A stretch of 64,000 bases of DNA from Oceanicella sp. SM1341. GTDB taxonomy: Bacteria > Pseudomonadota > Alphaproteobacteria > Rhodobacterales > Rhodobacteraceae. Positions 16,555 through 25,167 of the stretch are shown here, in pieces (the stretch's first letter is position 1; each line of letters begins with the position of its first letter). A program made the position numbers and the translations under genes. The stretch lies in contig NZ_QRGC01000009.1 of assembly GCF_003448965.1 (NCBI RefSeq), positions 117,490 through 181,489 on the forward strand, written 5' to 3'. The notes below the pieces were generated by a model. It made no database searches. It was not told where the DNA came from and was given only the letters and a program-made list of their open reading frames with translations.

Positions 16555-17799
16555 ATGTTGCTGGGCTGTATCGGTGACGATTTCACGGGATCGAGCGATC
16601 TCGCCAACACGCTGGCCAAGCAGGGCATGCGGGTGACGCAGTATTCCGGCGTGCCCGGCGCGCCGGCGGCACCCGATGTGGAGGCCGGCGTCGTGGCGCT
16701 CAAATCGCGCACCATCGCGCCGGAGGAGGCGGTGGCCCAGTCGCTCGCCGCCCTCGAATGGCTGCAGGCGCAGGGCTGCCGGCAGTTCCTGTTCAAGTAC
16801 TGCTCCACCTTCGACAGCACGCCCGAGGGCAACATCGGCCCGGTGGCCGCGGCGCTGGCCGAGCGGCTCGACGCCTGGGACGTGATCGTCTGCCCGGTGT
16901 TCCCGGCCACCGGGCGCACGCTGTTCGAGGGCCATCTCTTCGTGAACGGCAAGCTGCTCTCGGAAAGCGGCATGCAGGACCACCCGCTCACCCCGATGAC
17001 CGATCCCGACATCCGCCGCTGGCTCGCCCGGCAGACCGAAATGCCCGTGGGACATGTCTCCATGGCCGCGGTGCGCAAGGGCTCGGCCGCCATCTCGGAG
17101 GCCTTCGCCGCCGAGCGCGCCGCCGGCCGGCGGCTGATCGTGACCGACGCCATCGCCGACGAAGACCTCATGGAGATCGGCACCGCCGCCGCGGGCCTGC
17201 CGCTCATCACCGGCGGCTCGGGCATCGCCATGGGCCTGCCGGAGAACTTCCGCCGCGAGGGGCTGCTCGCCGGCGGCGGCTATGACTGGCAGGGCTCCGA
17301 CGGGCCCTGCGTGGTGCTCTCGGGTTCCTGCTCGGTCGCGACGCGCGGCCAGGTGGCCTATCACAAGGCCCGCCACCCGGCGCTGCAGATCACCGTGGAC
17401 GCGGTGATCGCCGGCACCACCACCGCGCCAGGCGTGGCCGACTGGCTGCTGGCGCAGGACGGCCTGCCGCTCGCCTATGCCACCGCCGAGCCCGCCGTGG
17501 TGCGCGCGGCACAGGAGAAATACGGCCGCGAGCGCGCCGCCTCCGCCATCGAGGACCTGTTCGCCGAGGTCACCCGCCTCGTGGTGGCACGCGGCGCCAC
17601 GCGCATCATCGCCGCCGGCGGCGAGACCTCGGGCGCCGTGGTCGAGGCGCTCGACCTCGACGCGCTCGCCATCGGCCCGGAGATCGCCCCCGGCGCCCCG
17701 GCGCTGGCCGCCGGCCCGCTGCGCCTCACCCTCAAATCCGGCAATTTCGGCGACGAGGCCTTCTTCGAGACCGCCGCGAAGGTTCTGGAGGGCGCATGA
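16555..17799 (+). CDS. otnK: 3-oxo-tetronate kinase (DUF1537 four-carbon acid sugar kinase)
   Basis: 414-aa ATP-dependent kinase of the four-carbon acid sugar family; OtnK enzymes phosphorylate 3-oxo-tetronate at C4. Hallmarks: GDDFTGSSD at residues 7-15, KYCSTFDST at 81-89, an acid-sugar kinase C-terminal domain with AAGGETSG, and the final KSGNFGDEAFF. Its stop overlaps the ATG of the class II aldolase gene, the classical OtnK-OtnC pairing. The product would be decarboxylated by OtnC to dihydroxyacetone phosphate. Confidence 0.93.
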   Translation: MLLGCIGDDFTGSSDLANTLAKQGMRVTQYSGVPGAPAAPDVEAGVVALKSRTIAPEEAVAQSLAALEWLQAQGCRQFLFKYCSTFDSTPEGNIGPVAAALAERLDAWDVIVCPVFPATGRTLFEGHLFVNGKLLSESGMQDHPLTPMTDPDIRRWLARQTEMPVGHVSMAAVRKGSAAISEAFAAERAAGRRLIVTDAIADEDLMEIGTAAAGLPLITGGSGIAMGLPENFRREGLLAGGGYDWQGSDGPCVVLSGSCSVATRGQVAYHKARHPALQITVDAVIAGTTTAPGVADWLLAQDGLPLAYATAEPAVVRAAQEKYGRERAASAIEDLFAEVTRLVVARGATRIIAAGGETSGAVVEALDLDALAIGPEIAPGAPALAAGPLRLTLKSGNFGDEAFFETAAKVLEGA

Positions 17800-18443
17800 G
17801 CGAGGAAGCCAGCCTGCGCGAACGCATCTGCTTCTTCGCGCGCTCCCTCTACGAGCGGGGCCTGACCAGCGGCTCCACCGGCAACATCTCGGCCCGCCTG
17901 TCGGACGGCGGGCTGCTCGTCACCCCCACGGGCTCGAGCATGGGCCGGCTCGACCCCGCCCGGCTCTCGCTGTTCGACGCCTCGGGCAAGCTGGTCTCCG
18001 GTGACAAGCCGACCAAGGAAATGCCGTTGCATTCAGCCTTCTACGAGACGCGCAAGGGGGCGGGCGCCGTGGTGCACCTGCATTCCACCCACTCGGTAGC
18101 ACTCTCCATGCTGCCCGAGACCGACCCCGACAACGTGCTGCCGCCGCTCACCCCCTACGCCATCATGAAGCTCGGCAAGGTCAAGCTGCTGCCCTATTTC
18201 CGCCCCGGTGACGCAGGGATGGGCGAGGCGGTGCGCGGGCTTGCCGGCAAGCGCTCGGCGGTGCTGCTGGCCAACCACGGCCCGGTGGTGGCCTCGAAGG
18301 ATCTCGAGGCGGCGGTCTATGCCATGGAGGAGCTGGAGGAGACCGCGAAACTCGCCATGCTCACCCGCGGCATGCACCCCCGCATGCTCTCCGACGACCA
18401 GGTGACCGACCTGGTGAAGACCTTCGAGGTCGACTGGGACTGA
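17796..18443 (+). CDS. otnC: 3-oxo-tetronate 4-phosphate decarboxylase (class II aldolase)
   Basis: 215-aa metal-dependent class II aldolase/adducin-family enzyme. Zinc and catalytic residues are visible: His94 and His96 (HLHSTH), His161 (NHGPVV) and Glu75 (KEMPLH), with the phosphate loop STGNIS near residues 27-32. In the OtnC subgroup this decarboxylates 3-oxo-tetronate 4-phosphate to DHAP. The ATG overlaps the otnK stop, so the two are co-translated. OtnI isomerase and LtnD are not found nearby. Confidence 0.92.
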   Translation: MSEEASLRERICFFARSLYERGLTSGSTGNISARLSDGGLLVTPTGSSMGRLDPARLSLFDASGKLVSGDKPTKEMPLHSAFYETRKGAGAVVHLHSTHSVALSMLPETDPDNVLPPLTPYAIMKLGKVKLLPYFRPGDAGMGEAVRGLAGKRSAVLLANHGPVVASKDLEAAVYAMEELEETAKLAMLTRGMHPRMLSDDQVTDLVKTFEVDWD

Positions 18444-18550
18444 CGGTCCGGCCCCCGGGGGCCGAATCGCGAACGCCGTTCATCGCCGGTTAAGCCGGCT
18501 CCTGTAGCTCTCCCGTTCTGGGGCAGGCCGCATCTGCGGGAATACCCCTC

Positions 18551-18594
18551 GCAGGCGCGGCCTGCGGGTGTCGTCCTTGCAGGCTCGCGCCTGC
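18551..18594 (+). promoter_or_regulatory. paired hairpins in chemoreceptor leader
   Basis: Two adjacent perfect inverted repeats share the same arms: GCAGGC-GCG-GCCTGC (18551-18565) and GCAGGC-TCGC-GCCTGC (18579-18594). A third GCAGGCCGCA lies just upstream. They sit 40-85 bp before the chemoreceptor ATG and could be leader-RNA structure or the otnC terminator; no T-tract follows. Confidence 0.5.
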
Positions 18595-18634
18595 GGGGCC
18601 TGCGCATTGCGTATCCGGTCCGGAACGGGAGACC

Positions 18635-20740
18635 TTGATGATCGGCTTTCTGGGAAACAGCATCGCCCGGCGCCTGTATGTGCTGATCGGCATCTTCGCC
18701 ATCGGCTTCGTGGGCATCGTCGGCTACCAGCTCCTCACGCTGCGGGAGAATCTCGGCAGCTTCAAGCGCAGCGAGCTGGTCAGTGTCGTCGGTGCCGCGC
18801 ACAGCATCGTGCAGGACCATTACGACCGCGCGCAGGCCGGTGAATTCTCCGAGGAGGAGGCGAAGTCCCGCGCGCTCGAGGTGCTGCGCGGCGTGCGCTA
18901 CCAGGACGGCGGCTATCTCTTCGTCGACAGTTTCGACATGGTGCTGCTCATGCACCCCACCAAGCCGGAGAAGCAGGGCTCCGACCGGTCGGTGGAGCAG
19001 GACGGCCGCGGCAAGCTGTTCATGAAGGAGATGATCTCGCGCACCGAGGCCGACGGCTCGGCCTTCGTGGAGTACAATTTCAAGAACCCCGCCGGCGGCT
19101 GGGACGACAAGCTCACCTATGCCGAGGCCTTCCGCCCCTGGGGCTGGACCATCGCCTCCGGCGTGCTCTTCACCAGCGTGAACGACATCTTCCTCAACGC
19201 GGCCACCGTGAGCGGTCTCGTCACCGCGGCGATCATCGTCGCGATGCTGGGGCTCGGTGTCGTGGTGGCGCGCTCGATCACCCGGCCGATGTCGCGGCTC
19301 AACTCCGACATGCTCGCCATCGCTGAGGGCAATTTCGACATCGAGCTGCAGGGGCGTGAGCGTCGTGACGAGATCGGCGGCATGACCCGCGCCGTGGAGG
19401 TGTTCCGCGAGAACGGACTGAAGGTGGCCCGGCTCACCGAGGCCGAGGCCGCCCGTGCCGTGGCCGACAAGGAGGCGCGCGCCCGGATGATGGGCGAGTT
19501 GCAGCAGGCCTTCGGCGATGTCGTCGACGGCGCCGCGAAGGGCGATTTCCACCGCCGCGTGACCGCGAAGTTCCCGGACGCCGAGCTCAATGCCCTCGCC
19601 GACGGGGTGAACAGGCTGGTGGAGACGGTGGAGCGCGGGCTGACCGAGACCGGCGGCGTGCTCTCGGCGCTCGCCAACACCGATCTCACCCAGCGGGTGG
19701 AGGGGCGCTACGAGGGCGATTTCGCCAAGCTGCGCGACAACACCAACAAGGTGGCGGACCGGATGTCCGACATCGTGGTGCAGCTGCGCCGCACCTCCGG
19801 CGCGCTGCGCTCGGCGACCAGCGACATCCTGCTCGGCTCGCATGACCTCTCGGACCGCAGCTCCCGCCAGGCTGCGACCATCGAGGAGACATCGGCGGCG
19901 ATGCAGGAGCTCGCCTCCACCGTGGTCGCGAACGCCAAGAAGGCCGAGGAGGCCAGCCAGAACGCCGGCAAGGTCTCCCAGGCCGCCGAGGACGGCGGCA
20001 AGGTGATGGCCGAGGCCACCACCGCGATGCAGCGCATCCGCAGCTCCTCGGACAAGATCTCCAGCATCATCGGCATGATCGACGACATCGCCTTCCAGAC
20101 CAACCTGCTGGCGTTGAACGCCTCGGTGGAGGCGGCACGCGCCGGCGAGGCCGGCAAGGGCTTCGCCGTGGTGGCCGTGGAAGTGCGGCGCCTTGCGCAG
20201 AGCGCGGCCGAGGCCTCGGCCGAGGTGAAGGCACTGGTCGAGCAGAGCGCATCCGAGGTCGGGGACGGCTCGCGGCTGGTGGCCGAGGCGGCGCAGCGGC
20301 TCGAGGCCATGCTCTCCTCGGCGCGGGAGAACCGCTCCCTGCTCGACAGCATCGCCGAGGCCAGCCGCGAACAGGCCTCCTCGATCCGCGAGGTCGACAG
20401 CGCCGTGCGCCAGATGGACGAGATGACCCAGCACAACGCTTCGCTCGTGGAAGAGACCAATGCCGCGATCCAGAAGACGGAGGTGCAGGCTCGCGAACTC
20501 GACACGCTGGTCGATGTCTTCCGGGTGAAGGACGGCTCAGTGTCGCCCGGGGCGGCGAGCTCCGTGCCACGCGCCCCGGCAAAGCCCGCGGCCCCGGCGC
20601 CGAAGCCCGCCGCACCGGCCAGGGCCAGCCAGCCCGCGAAACCGGCGGCACCCGCCGCGAAGGGCCCGAAACACGCCCCGCCGCGCAGCACCGGCAACCT
20701 TGCGCTCAAGGATGACGAGGAAAGCTGGGAAGGCTTCTGA
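18635..20740 (+). CDS. methyl-accepting chemotaxis protein with sCache domain
   Basis: 701-aa transmembrane chemoreceptor. TM1 spans about residues 12-34; a periplasmic single-Cache domain follows ([16 protein letters not shown], then [12 protein letters not shown]) to about 185; TM2 is about 191-211. HAMP segments follow ([10 protein letters not shown]), then the cytoplasmic signalling domain with the conserved tip around residues 485-535 ([20 protein letters not shown]). A long Ala/Pro/Lys linker ends in SWEGF, like the C-terminal pentapeptide that tethers CheR/CheB. sCache_2 receptors often sense small carboxylates. A GGGAG ribosome site precedes the ATG. Adjacency to otnKC may indicate taxis to a related acid (inference). 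Confidence 0.94.
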   Translation: MMIGFLGNSIARRLYVLIGIFAIGFVGIVGYQLLTLRENLGSFKRSELVSVVGAAHSIVQDHYDRAQAGEFSEEEAKSRALEVLRGVRYQDGGYLFVDSFDMVLLMHPTKPEKQGSDRSVEQDGRGKLFMKEMISRTEADGSAFVEYNFKNPAGGWDDKLTYAEAFRPWGWTIASGVLFTSVNDIFLNAATVSGLVTAAIIVAMLGLGVVVARSITRPMSRLNSDMLAIAEGNFDIELQGRERRDEIGGMTRAVEVFRENGLKVARLTEAEAARAVADKEARARMMGELQQAFGDVVDGAAKGDFHRRVTAKFPDAELNALADGVNRLVETVERGLTETGGVLSALANTDLTQRVEGRYEGDFAKLRDNTNKVADRMSDIVVQLRRTSGALRSATSDILLGSHDLSDRSSRQAATIEETSAAMQELASTVVANAKKAEEASQNAGKVSQAAEDGGKVMAEATTAMQRIRSSSDKISSIIGMIDDIAFQTNLLALNASVEAARAGEAGKGFAVVAVEVRRLAQSAAEASAEVKALVEQSASEVGDGSRLVAEAAQRLEAMLSSARENRSLLDSIAEASREQASSIREVDSAVRQMDEMTQHNASLVEETNAAIQKTEVQARELDTLVDVFRVKDGSVSPGAASSVPRAPAKPAAPAPKPAAPARASQPAKPAAPAAKGPKHAPPRSTGNLALKDDEESWEGF

Positions 20741-20760
20741 GCCGCCGCGCCCGGGCTTGC

Positions 20761-21414
20761 TCAGCCGATGAGCCGCTCGATGATCGACTGGCGCACGGCG
20801 TCGAGATGACGGCAGACGGCGGCCTCGGCCGCCGTCTTGTCGGTTCCGCGCAGGGCCTCGACGATCTCGAGATGCTCCCGGCAGGTGTCCGCAAAGCGCT
20901 CGGGCAGGTTCTTGAGGTCGAAGATCTGCGTCTGCAGGCGCAGGTTGTGAACGATGGCGCTGAGCTGCCGGTTGCCGGCCACCTCGGACATGGCACCGTG
21001 CAGGTCCTCGTCCACGGCCCGGATCTCGGCGCGGGTTGCCGGGTTGCCGTCGGCATGGGCCTGCAGCATGCTGCGCAACTGCGCCTCGATACGGTCGAGC
21101 CGCTCCGCCGGCACCCTGCCGGTGGAGAGCCGGGCCGCCTCGGCCTCCAGCAGCCGGCGCAGGGCGAGGTTTTCCATGTAGCGCGTGATGTCCATGGTCA
21201 TCACGCGCAGCAGGCGCGGGCCCTCGCGCACCACGATGCCGTCGCCCTCCAGCATCAGCAGCGCGTCGCGCAGGGGCGTGCGCGACATGCCCAGCTCCGC
21301 CGCCAGCCGCCGCTCCTGGATCACCGTGCCGGCGGGCAGGGAGCCGTCGAGCACCAGTTCCATGATCCGGTCATAGGCCTGTTCGGAAAGCCGTCTGTCG
21401 AGCTGCACCTGCAT
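20761..21414 (-). CDS. GntR family transcriptional regulator (FCD type)
   Basis: 217-aa regulator. The ATG at 21414 has an AGGAGGAGA ribosome site just upstream and starts about 10 residues before the winged helix (SEQAYDRIMELVLDGSLPAG; GMSRTPLRDALLMLEGDGI). The rest is a helical FCD domain (VDEDLHGAMSEVAGNRQL). It converges with the chemoreceptor gene and lies 97 bp downstream of the AEC transporter gene on the same strand. Its target could be the AEC gene or an unlinked operon; the sequence does not decide. Confidence 0.9.
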   Translation of the reverse strand: MQVQLDRRLSEQAYDRIMELVLDGSLPAGTVIQERRLAAELGMSRTPLRDALLMLEGDGIVVREGPRLLRVMTMDITRYMENLALRRLLEAEAARLSTGRVPAERLDRIEAQLRSMLQAHADGNPATRAEIRAVDEDLHGAMSEVAGNRQLSAIVHNLRLQTQIFDLKNLPERFADTCREHLEIVEALRGTDKTAAEAAVCRHLDAVRQSIIERLIG

Positions 21415-21511
21415 GAAATCTCCTCCTGGGCCACCCCCGGGCCGGGCGGCGCCGGCCGTTTCCTCCTGACTACACCGAAACCGGCCGGCATTGCGACCGG
21501 ACAAAGCGCCT

Positions 21512-22438
21512 TCAGCCGGCCACGGGCCCGAGCAGCAGCATCGCCACCGGAACCGCGACCAGCGCGACGGCGGTCTGGAAGGAGATGATCGCGGCCATAA
21601 GCGGCGCGTTGCCGCCGAGCTGCCGGGCCATCACGTAGGAGGAGGAGGCGGTGGGCAGGGCCTGGAACATCACCGCCACCAGCGCCGCCTCGCCGTGCAG
21701 GCCCCAGAGCCGGCAGAACAGCACGGTGACCACCGGCAGCAGGGCGAATTTCGCCGCCGAGGCGAGCAGGGCCGGGCGCAGCCCGCTGCCCAGCACCCTC
21801 AGGTCCATCGCCGCGCCGACGCAGAGCAGGCCGAGCGGCAGGGCCGCGCCGCCGAGCGCCTTCAGCGCGCCGTCGAGACCGGGCGGAACGCCGATGCCGG
21901 TGAGCCGCAGCGTGAGCCCGGCGGCGCATCCGAGGATCAGCGGGTTGCGCAGGATGCTGCGCGCGAGGCCGCGCAGGCCCGGGCTGGCCGGGCCGCTCCT
22001 GGCGAACACCCCGGCGCAGAGGATGTTCACCGTGGGCACGATGGCGGCATTCGCCACCGCGGCGAGGGCGATGCCCGGCACGCCGAACAGCCCGGCGGCG
22101 ATGGTGACGCCGACGTAGTTGTTGAAGCGCACGCTGCCCTGGAAGACGGAGGTGAAGCTCGCCCCGTCGAGCCCGAGAAAGCGCTCCGCCGCCAGCACGA
22201 TGGCCGCCCCGAGCAGGGTGGCGGAGATCAGCGTGAGCACCATCGCCAGCACCGGCACGCCGGAAAGGTCAGCCGTTGCAAGGCCATGGGTGAAGAGTGC
22301 CGGCAGCAGCACGAAGTAGCTCAGCCGCTCCGCCGGCGCCCAGAACGGCTCGGGCAGGAAGGCGCTGCGCCGCAGCCAGAAGCCCAGCCCGATCAGCAGC
22401 ACGATGGGCACCAGTGCGAGGAGCACCATCGCGGTCAT
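21512..22438 (-). CDS. AEC family transporter (auxin efflux carrier type)
   Basis: About 308 aa with ten hydrophobic segments and typical AEC motifs: GFWLRRSAFLP near the start, SVRFNNYVGVTIAAGLFG mid-protein and the paired C-terminal helices. Bacterial members export or import small organic acids such as malonate or malate. The start is uncertain: ATG 22438 is chosen, with possible alternatives at 22429 and 22492; none has a strong ribosome site. The last option would put the start inside a large inverted repeat. It is downstream of the LysR gene on the same strand. Confidence 0.85.
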   Translation of the reverse strand: MTAMVLLALVPIVLLIGLGFWLRRSAFLPEPFWAPAERLSYFVLLPALFTHGLATADLSGVPVLAMVLTLISATLLGAAIVLAAERFLGLDGASFTSVFQGSVRFNNYVGVTIAAGLFGVPGIALAAVANAAIVPTVNILCAGVFARSGPASPGLRGLARSILRNPLILGCAAGLTLRLTGIGVPPGLDGALKALGGAALPLGLLCVGAAMDLRVLGSGLRPALLASAAKFALLPVVTVLFCRLWGLHGEAALVAVMFQALPTASSSYVMARQLGGNAPLMAAIISFQTAVALVAVPVAMLLLGPVAG

Positions 22439-22484
22439 CGCGGCACCGGGGCGGCAGAGGCGGGAGGGCAGGACATGCGGAGGG

Positions 22485-22534
22485 CCTTTCACGGAACGGT
22501 GAACCCACCAGATAGGGCGGTCTGCCGTGAAAGG
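22485..22534. promoter_or_regulatory. perfect 10-bp inverted repeat between LysR and AEC genes
   Basis: CCTTTCACGG (22485-22494) and CCGTGAAAGG (22525-22534) are exactly complementary with a 30-bp loop. The element lies in the 132-bp gap between the LysR gene and the AEC transporter gene. It could be two half-sites for the LysR protein, an attenuator-like hairpin or a terminator; no T-tract adjoins it. Confidence 0.5.
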
Positions 22535-22570
22535 AAAATGCTGAATTGTGAGGCGACGGGTGAGAAAAAC

Positions 22571-23437
22571 TCAACGTTCGCGCAGCTCGGCGATGAGGGC
22601 GGCGGAGAAGCGCACCCGCGCGCTGTCGTCGCGCTCCAGCAGGCCCATGCTGCGGGTGAGCTGCGGGCTGCCGAAGGGCTGGCGGGCGAGTGGCGGGGCG
22701 CGCTCGAACTCGCGCTCGTCGAGCGGCACGATGGCCACGCCCAGCCCGTTCGCCGCCATGCGCAGCAGCGCCTCCTGGCTGTCGATCTCCATCAGCTCGG
22801 TGACCGGGATGGCCTGGCGCCGCAGCTCGTCGTCGATCAGCCGGCCGGCCCAGGCGCGCTTGTCGAAGCGCAGGAAGGGCTCGGTGGTGAGCAGCGCGCG
22901 GGCGTCGCGCCCGGCGAGATGGGGGGCCGCCACCACCCAGAACCCGTGGCCATAGGCCGGCGTGAAGCGCAACCCCTGCGGCCAGGGCGGCACCGGCTGG
23001 GTGGTGATGGCGGCGTCGAGCTCGCCGTCGCCGATGCGCCGGGCGAGCTCGGCCGACATGCCGGAGGAGACCGAGATCCGCAGGCGCGGATGGGCGGCGC
23101 GCAGGCGGGCGAGGGCGTCGGGCAGGGGGCCGGCGAGGGCGGTCTGCACCGCGCCGAGCCGCAGCTGGCCGACGAGATCGGGGCCGCTGGCCAGCGCCTC
23201 GCCCATGCCGTCCCAGGCGGCGAGGATCGCCTCGGCGCGCAGCAGAGCCTCGCGCCCCGCCTCGGTGAGGCGCACGGCGCGGTGGCTGCGGTCGAACAGC
23301 GCCACGGCGAACTCTGTCTCCAGCGTCTTCACGTGCAGGCTCACCGCCGAGGGTGTGAGGCCCAGCGTCTCGGCGGCGCGGGCGAAGGAGCCGTGCCGGG
23401 CGATGGCCACCAGGCTCCGGAGGGCGCGCAGGCTCAT
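22571..23437 (-). CDS. LysR family transcriptional regulator
   Basis: 288-aa regulator with the N-terminal LysR winged helix (residues 1-60: LRSLVAIARHGSFARAAETL, SAVSLHVKTLE) and a periplasmic-binding-protein-like effector domain. It is oriented away from tctC and upstream of the AEC gene. In the gap with tctC the only strong palindrome looks TetR-like, so control of the AEC gene is the simpler guess (inference). Confidence 0.92.
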   Translation of the reverse strand: MSLRALRSLVAIARHGSFARAAETLGLTPSAVSLHVKTLETEFAVALFDRSHRAVRLTEAGREALLRAEAILAAWDGMGEALASGPDLVGQLRLGAVQTALAGPLPDALARLRAAHPRLRISVSSGMSAELARRIGDGELDAAITTQPVPPWPQGLRFTPAYGHGFWVVAAPHLAGRDARALLTTEPFLRFDKRAWAGRLIDDELRRQAIPVTELMEIDSQEALLRMAANGLGVAIVPLDEREFERAPPLARQPFGSPQLTRSMGLLERDDSARVRFSAALIAELRER

Positions 23438-23526
23438 GGTTTCTCCCCTGCCGCCGGGGGTGGCGGGCCCGGCGAGAATGCCCGCGCCGGCCCCGCCACG
23501 GCAAGCCGGCTCCGACCACGAGGGCG

Positions 23527-23568
23527 TTGACAGAATCGAATCCCGGAAGTTACTGACTGGTTAGTAAC
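23527..23568 (+). promoter_or_regulatory. tctC promoter with TetR-like palindromic operator
   Basis: A TTGACA -35 hexamer (23527-23532) is followed about 17 bp later by a near-perfect 20-bp palindrome, GTTACTGACT/GGTTAGTAAC (23549-23568, two central mismatches). The palindrome would cover the -10 region, which suits a repressor. A TetR-family gene lies in the same operon at 26705-27388. tctC begins at 23591 with a GGGAGG site. Confidence 0.65.
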
Positions 23569-23590
23569 AAAAAACACTGGGAGGAAACCG

Positions 23591-24604
23591 ATGACCCGCA
23601 AGCATGCGTTTGTCGCGGCAGGGATGCTTGCCGCCCTGGCGGCAGCAGGCCCCGCACTGGCCGAGTGGCAGCCCGACCGTCCCATCAACATCATCGTGCC
23701 GTGGTCGGCCGGCGGCTCGACCGACCAGGTCACCCGCGTGGTGGCGCCGATCCTGGAGGAGGCGCTCGGCACGCCCGTGGTGGTGGTGAACCAGCCCGGC
23801 GCCTCGGGCTCGATCGGCACGAAGGCCGCCCTCGACGCCCCGCGCGACGGCTACACCTGGACCGCGAACGCCATCGCCAACAACGCCACCTACGCGGTGA
23901 CCGGCCTGCTCGAGGACACCTCGATCGACGATTACCGGGTGTACCTGCACGTGGCGAACGTGCCGGTGGTGGGCGTGAACGCCGATGCCCCGGAGCAGGA
24001 TTTCGCCGCATTGCTGGAGAAGATCCGCGGCGGCGGCATCACCGTGGGCACGGCGGGGGTGAACTCCTCGGGCGGCATGGCGCTGGCGGCGCTGCGCGAG
24101 GCGGCGGGCGAGCCCTTCAACGCCCGGATGGTCACCTATGACGGCGGCAACCCGGCGGTGATCGCGGCGGCGAGCGGCGAGGTGGAGGCCACCACCCAGC
24201 TCGCGGTGGAGCAGGCGGAGATGATCCGCGGCGGCCGCATCCGCCCGCTCGCGGTGCTCTCGGACAAGGCGCTGGAGATCGAGGGGCTGGAGCCGATCCC
24301 GCCGGTGACGGAGTGGCTGCCGGACATGCATGTGGCGGCGGATTACTTCGGCGTGTTCATCCCCGCCGGCGCCCCGCAGGAGGTGTACGACACGGTCGAC
24401 AAGGTGTGGCAGGAGAAGGTGATGACCTCGCCGGAGCTGAAGAAATACGCCGCCGAGCGCGGTGCGGTCTTCGCGCCGGCCTGGGGCGAGGGCGCGCGCG
24501 ACCAGGCGATGCCCGTGGTGATCTCGGAGGCCTGCGGCCGGGTGGCGCGCGGCGAGGCGGTGATCGACCCGAAGGAAATCGGCATCGACTGCCCCGCCGG
24601 CTGA
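23591..24604 (+). CDS. tripartite tricarboxylate transporter substrate-binding protein (TctC/Bug)
   Basis: 337-aa periplasmic binding protein of the Bug family. The signal peptide is residues 1-24 with cleavage after ALA (before EWQPDRP). The mature N-terminus shows the Bug signature, INIIVPWSAGGSTDQVTR, then NQPGASGSIGTKAA. It is the first gene of the tctCBA operon. Bug proteins bind carboxylates, but the linked catabolic genes point to an acid sugar or other uncommon acid (inference). Confidence 0.94.
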   Translation: MTRKHAFVAAGMLAALAAAGPALAEWQPDRPINIIVPWSAGGSTDQVTRVVAPILEEALGTPVVVVNQPGASGSIGTKAALDAPRDGYTWTANAIANNATYAVTGLLEDTSIDDYRVYLHVANVPVVGVNADAPEQDFAALLEKIRGGGITVGTAGVNSSGGMALAALREAAGEPFNARMVTYDGGNPAVIAAASGEVEATTQLAVEQAEMIRGGRIRPLAVLSDKALEIEGLEPIPPVTEWLPDMHVAADYFGVFIPAGAPQEVYDTVDKVWQEKVMTSPELKKYAAERGAVFAPAWGEGARDQAMPVVISEACGRVARGEAVIDPKEIGIDCPAG

Positions 24605-24675
24605 ACGCGCCGGCTGAACCTGACCGGGTGCCGCCCCGCCACGGGCGGCACCGCACCCCACCCCCGGAGAGCCCC

Positions 24676-25167
24676 ATGTCCCCCAAAGCGCTTCGCGCCG
24701 ACCGTATCACCGCTGCCGTTCTCTTCGCGCTCGGCCTCGCCATGCTGGCCGGCGGCTTCACGATGGACCGGCTGGAGGTCCGCCAGATCCACCCCGCCAG
24801 CATCCCCGGCCTGGTGCCGATGATCCTGGGCGCCATGCTCGCGCTCTGCGCGGTGCTGCTGTTCCTCGGCGCCCGCGGCCCCGCCACCGAGACCGATGCG
24901 GAAACCGCCCTCGACGTCTCGGGCCCGAACCTGTGGATCACCCTCGCGCTCACGCTCTTCTACGCGCTGGGGCTGGTCGGGCGCATGCCCTTCGAGCTTG
25001 CCACCGCGCTGTTCATCGCGGGGTTCGTGGCGGTGTTCACCTGGCCGGCGGAGCCGGGGCTGCGCGGCCGGGCCATCGTGCTGGGGCGCTCGGCGGTCTA
25101 TGGCGTGGCGCTCGCCTTCGCGGTGTCGGTGCTGTTTCGTGACGGCTTCCTCGTGAGGCTGCCCTGA
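24676..25167 (+). CDS. tripartite tricarboxylate transporter TctB family protein
   Basis: 163-aa small membrane subunit with four hydrophobic segments, normal for TctB. The start is the ATG at 24676 after a CGGAGAG site; longer frame upstream overlaps tctC. Its stop shares one base with the tctA start (TGATG), coupling the two membrane subunits. Confidence 0.9.
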   Translation: MSPKALRADRITAAVLFALGLAMLAGGFTMDRLEVRQIHPASIPGLVPMILGAMLALCAVLLFLGARGPATETDAETALDVSGPNLWITLALTLFYALGLVGRMPFELATALFIAGFVAVFTWPAEPGLRGRAIVLGRSAVYGVALAFAVSVLFRDGFLVRLP

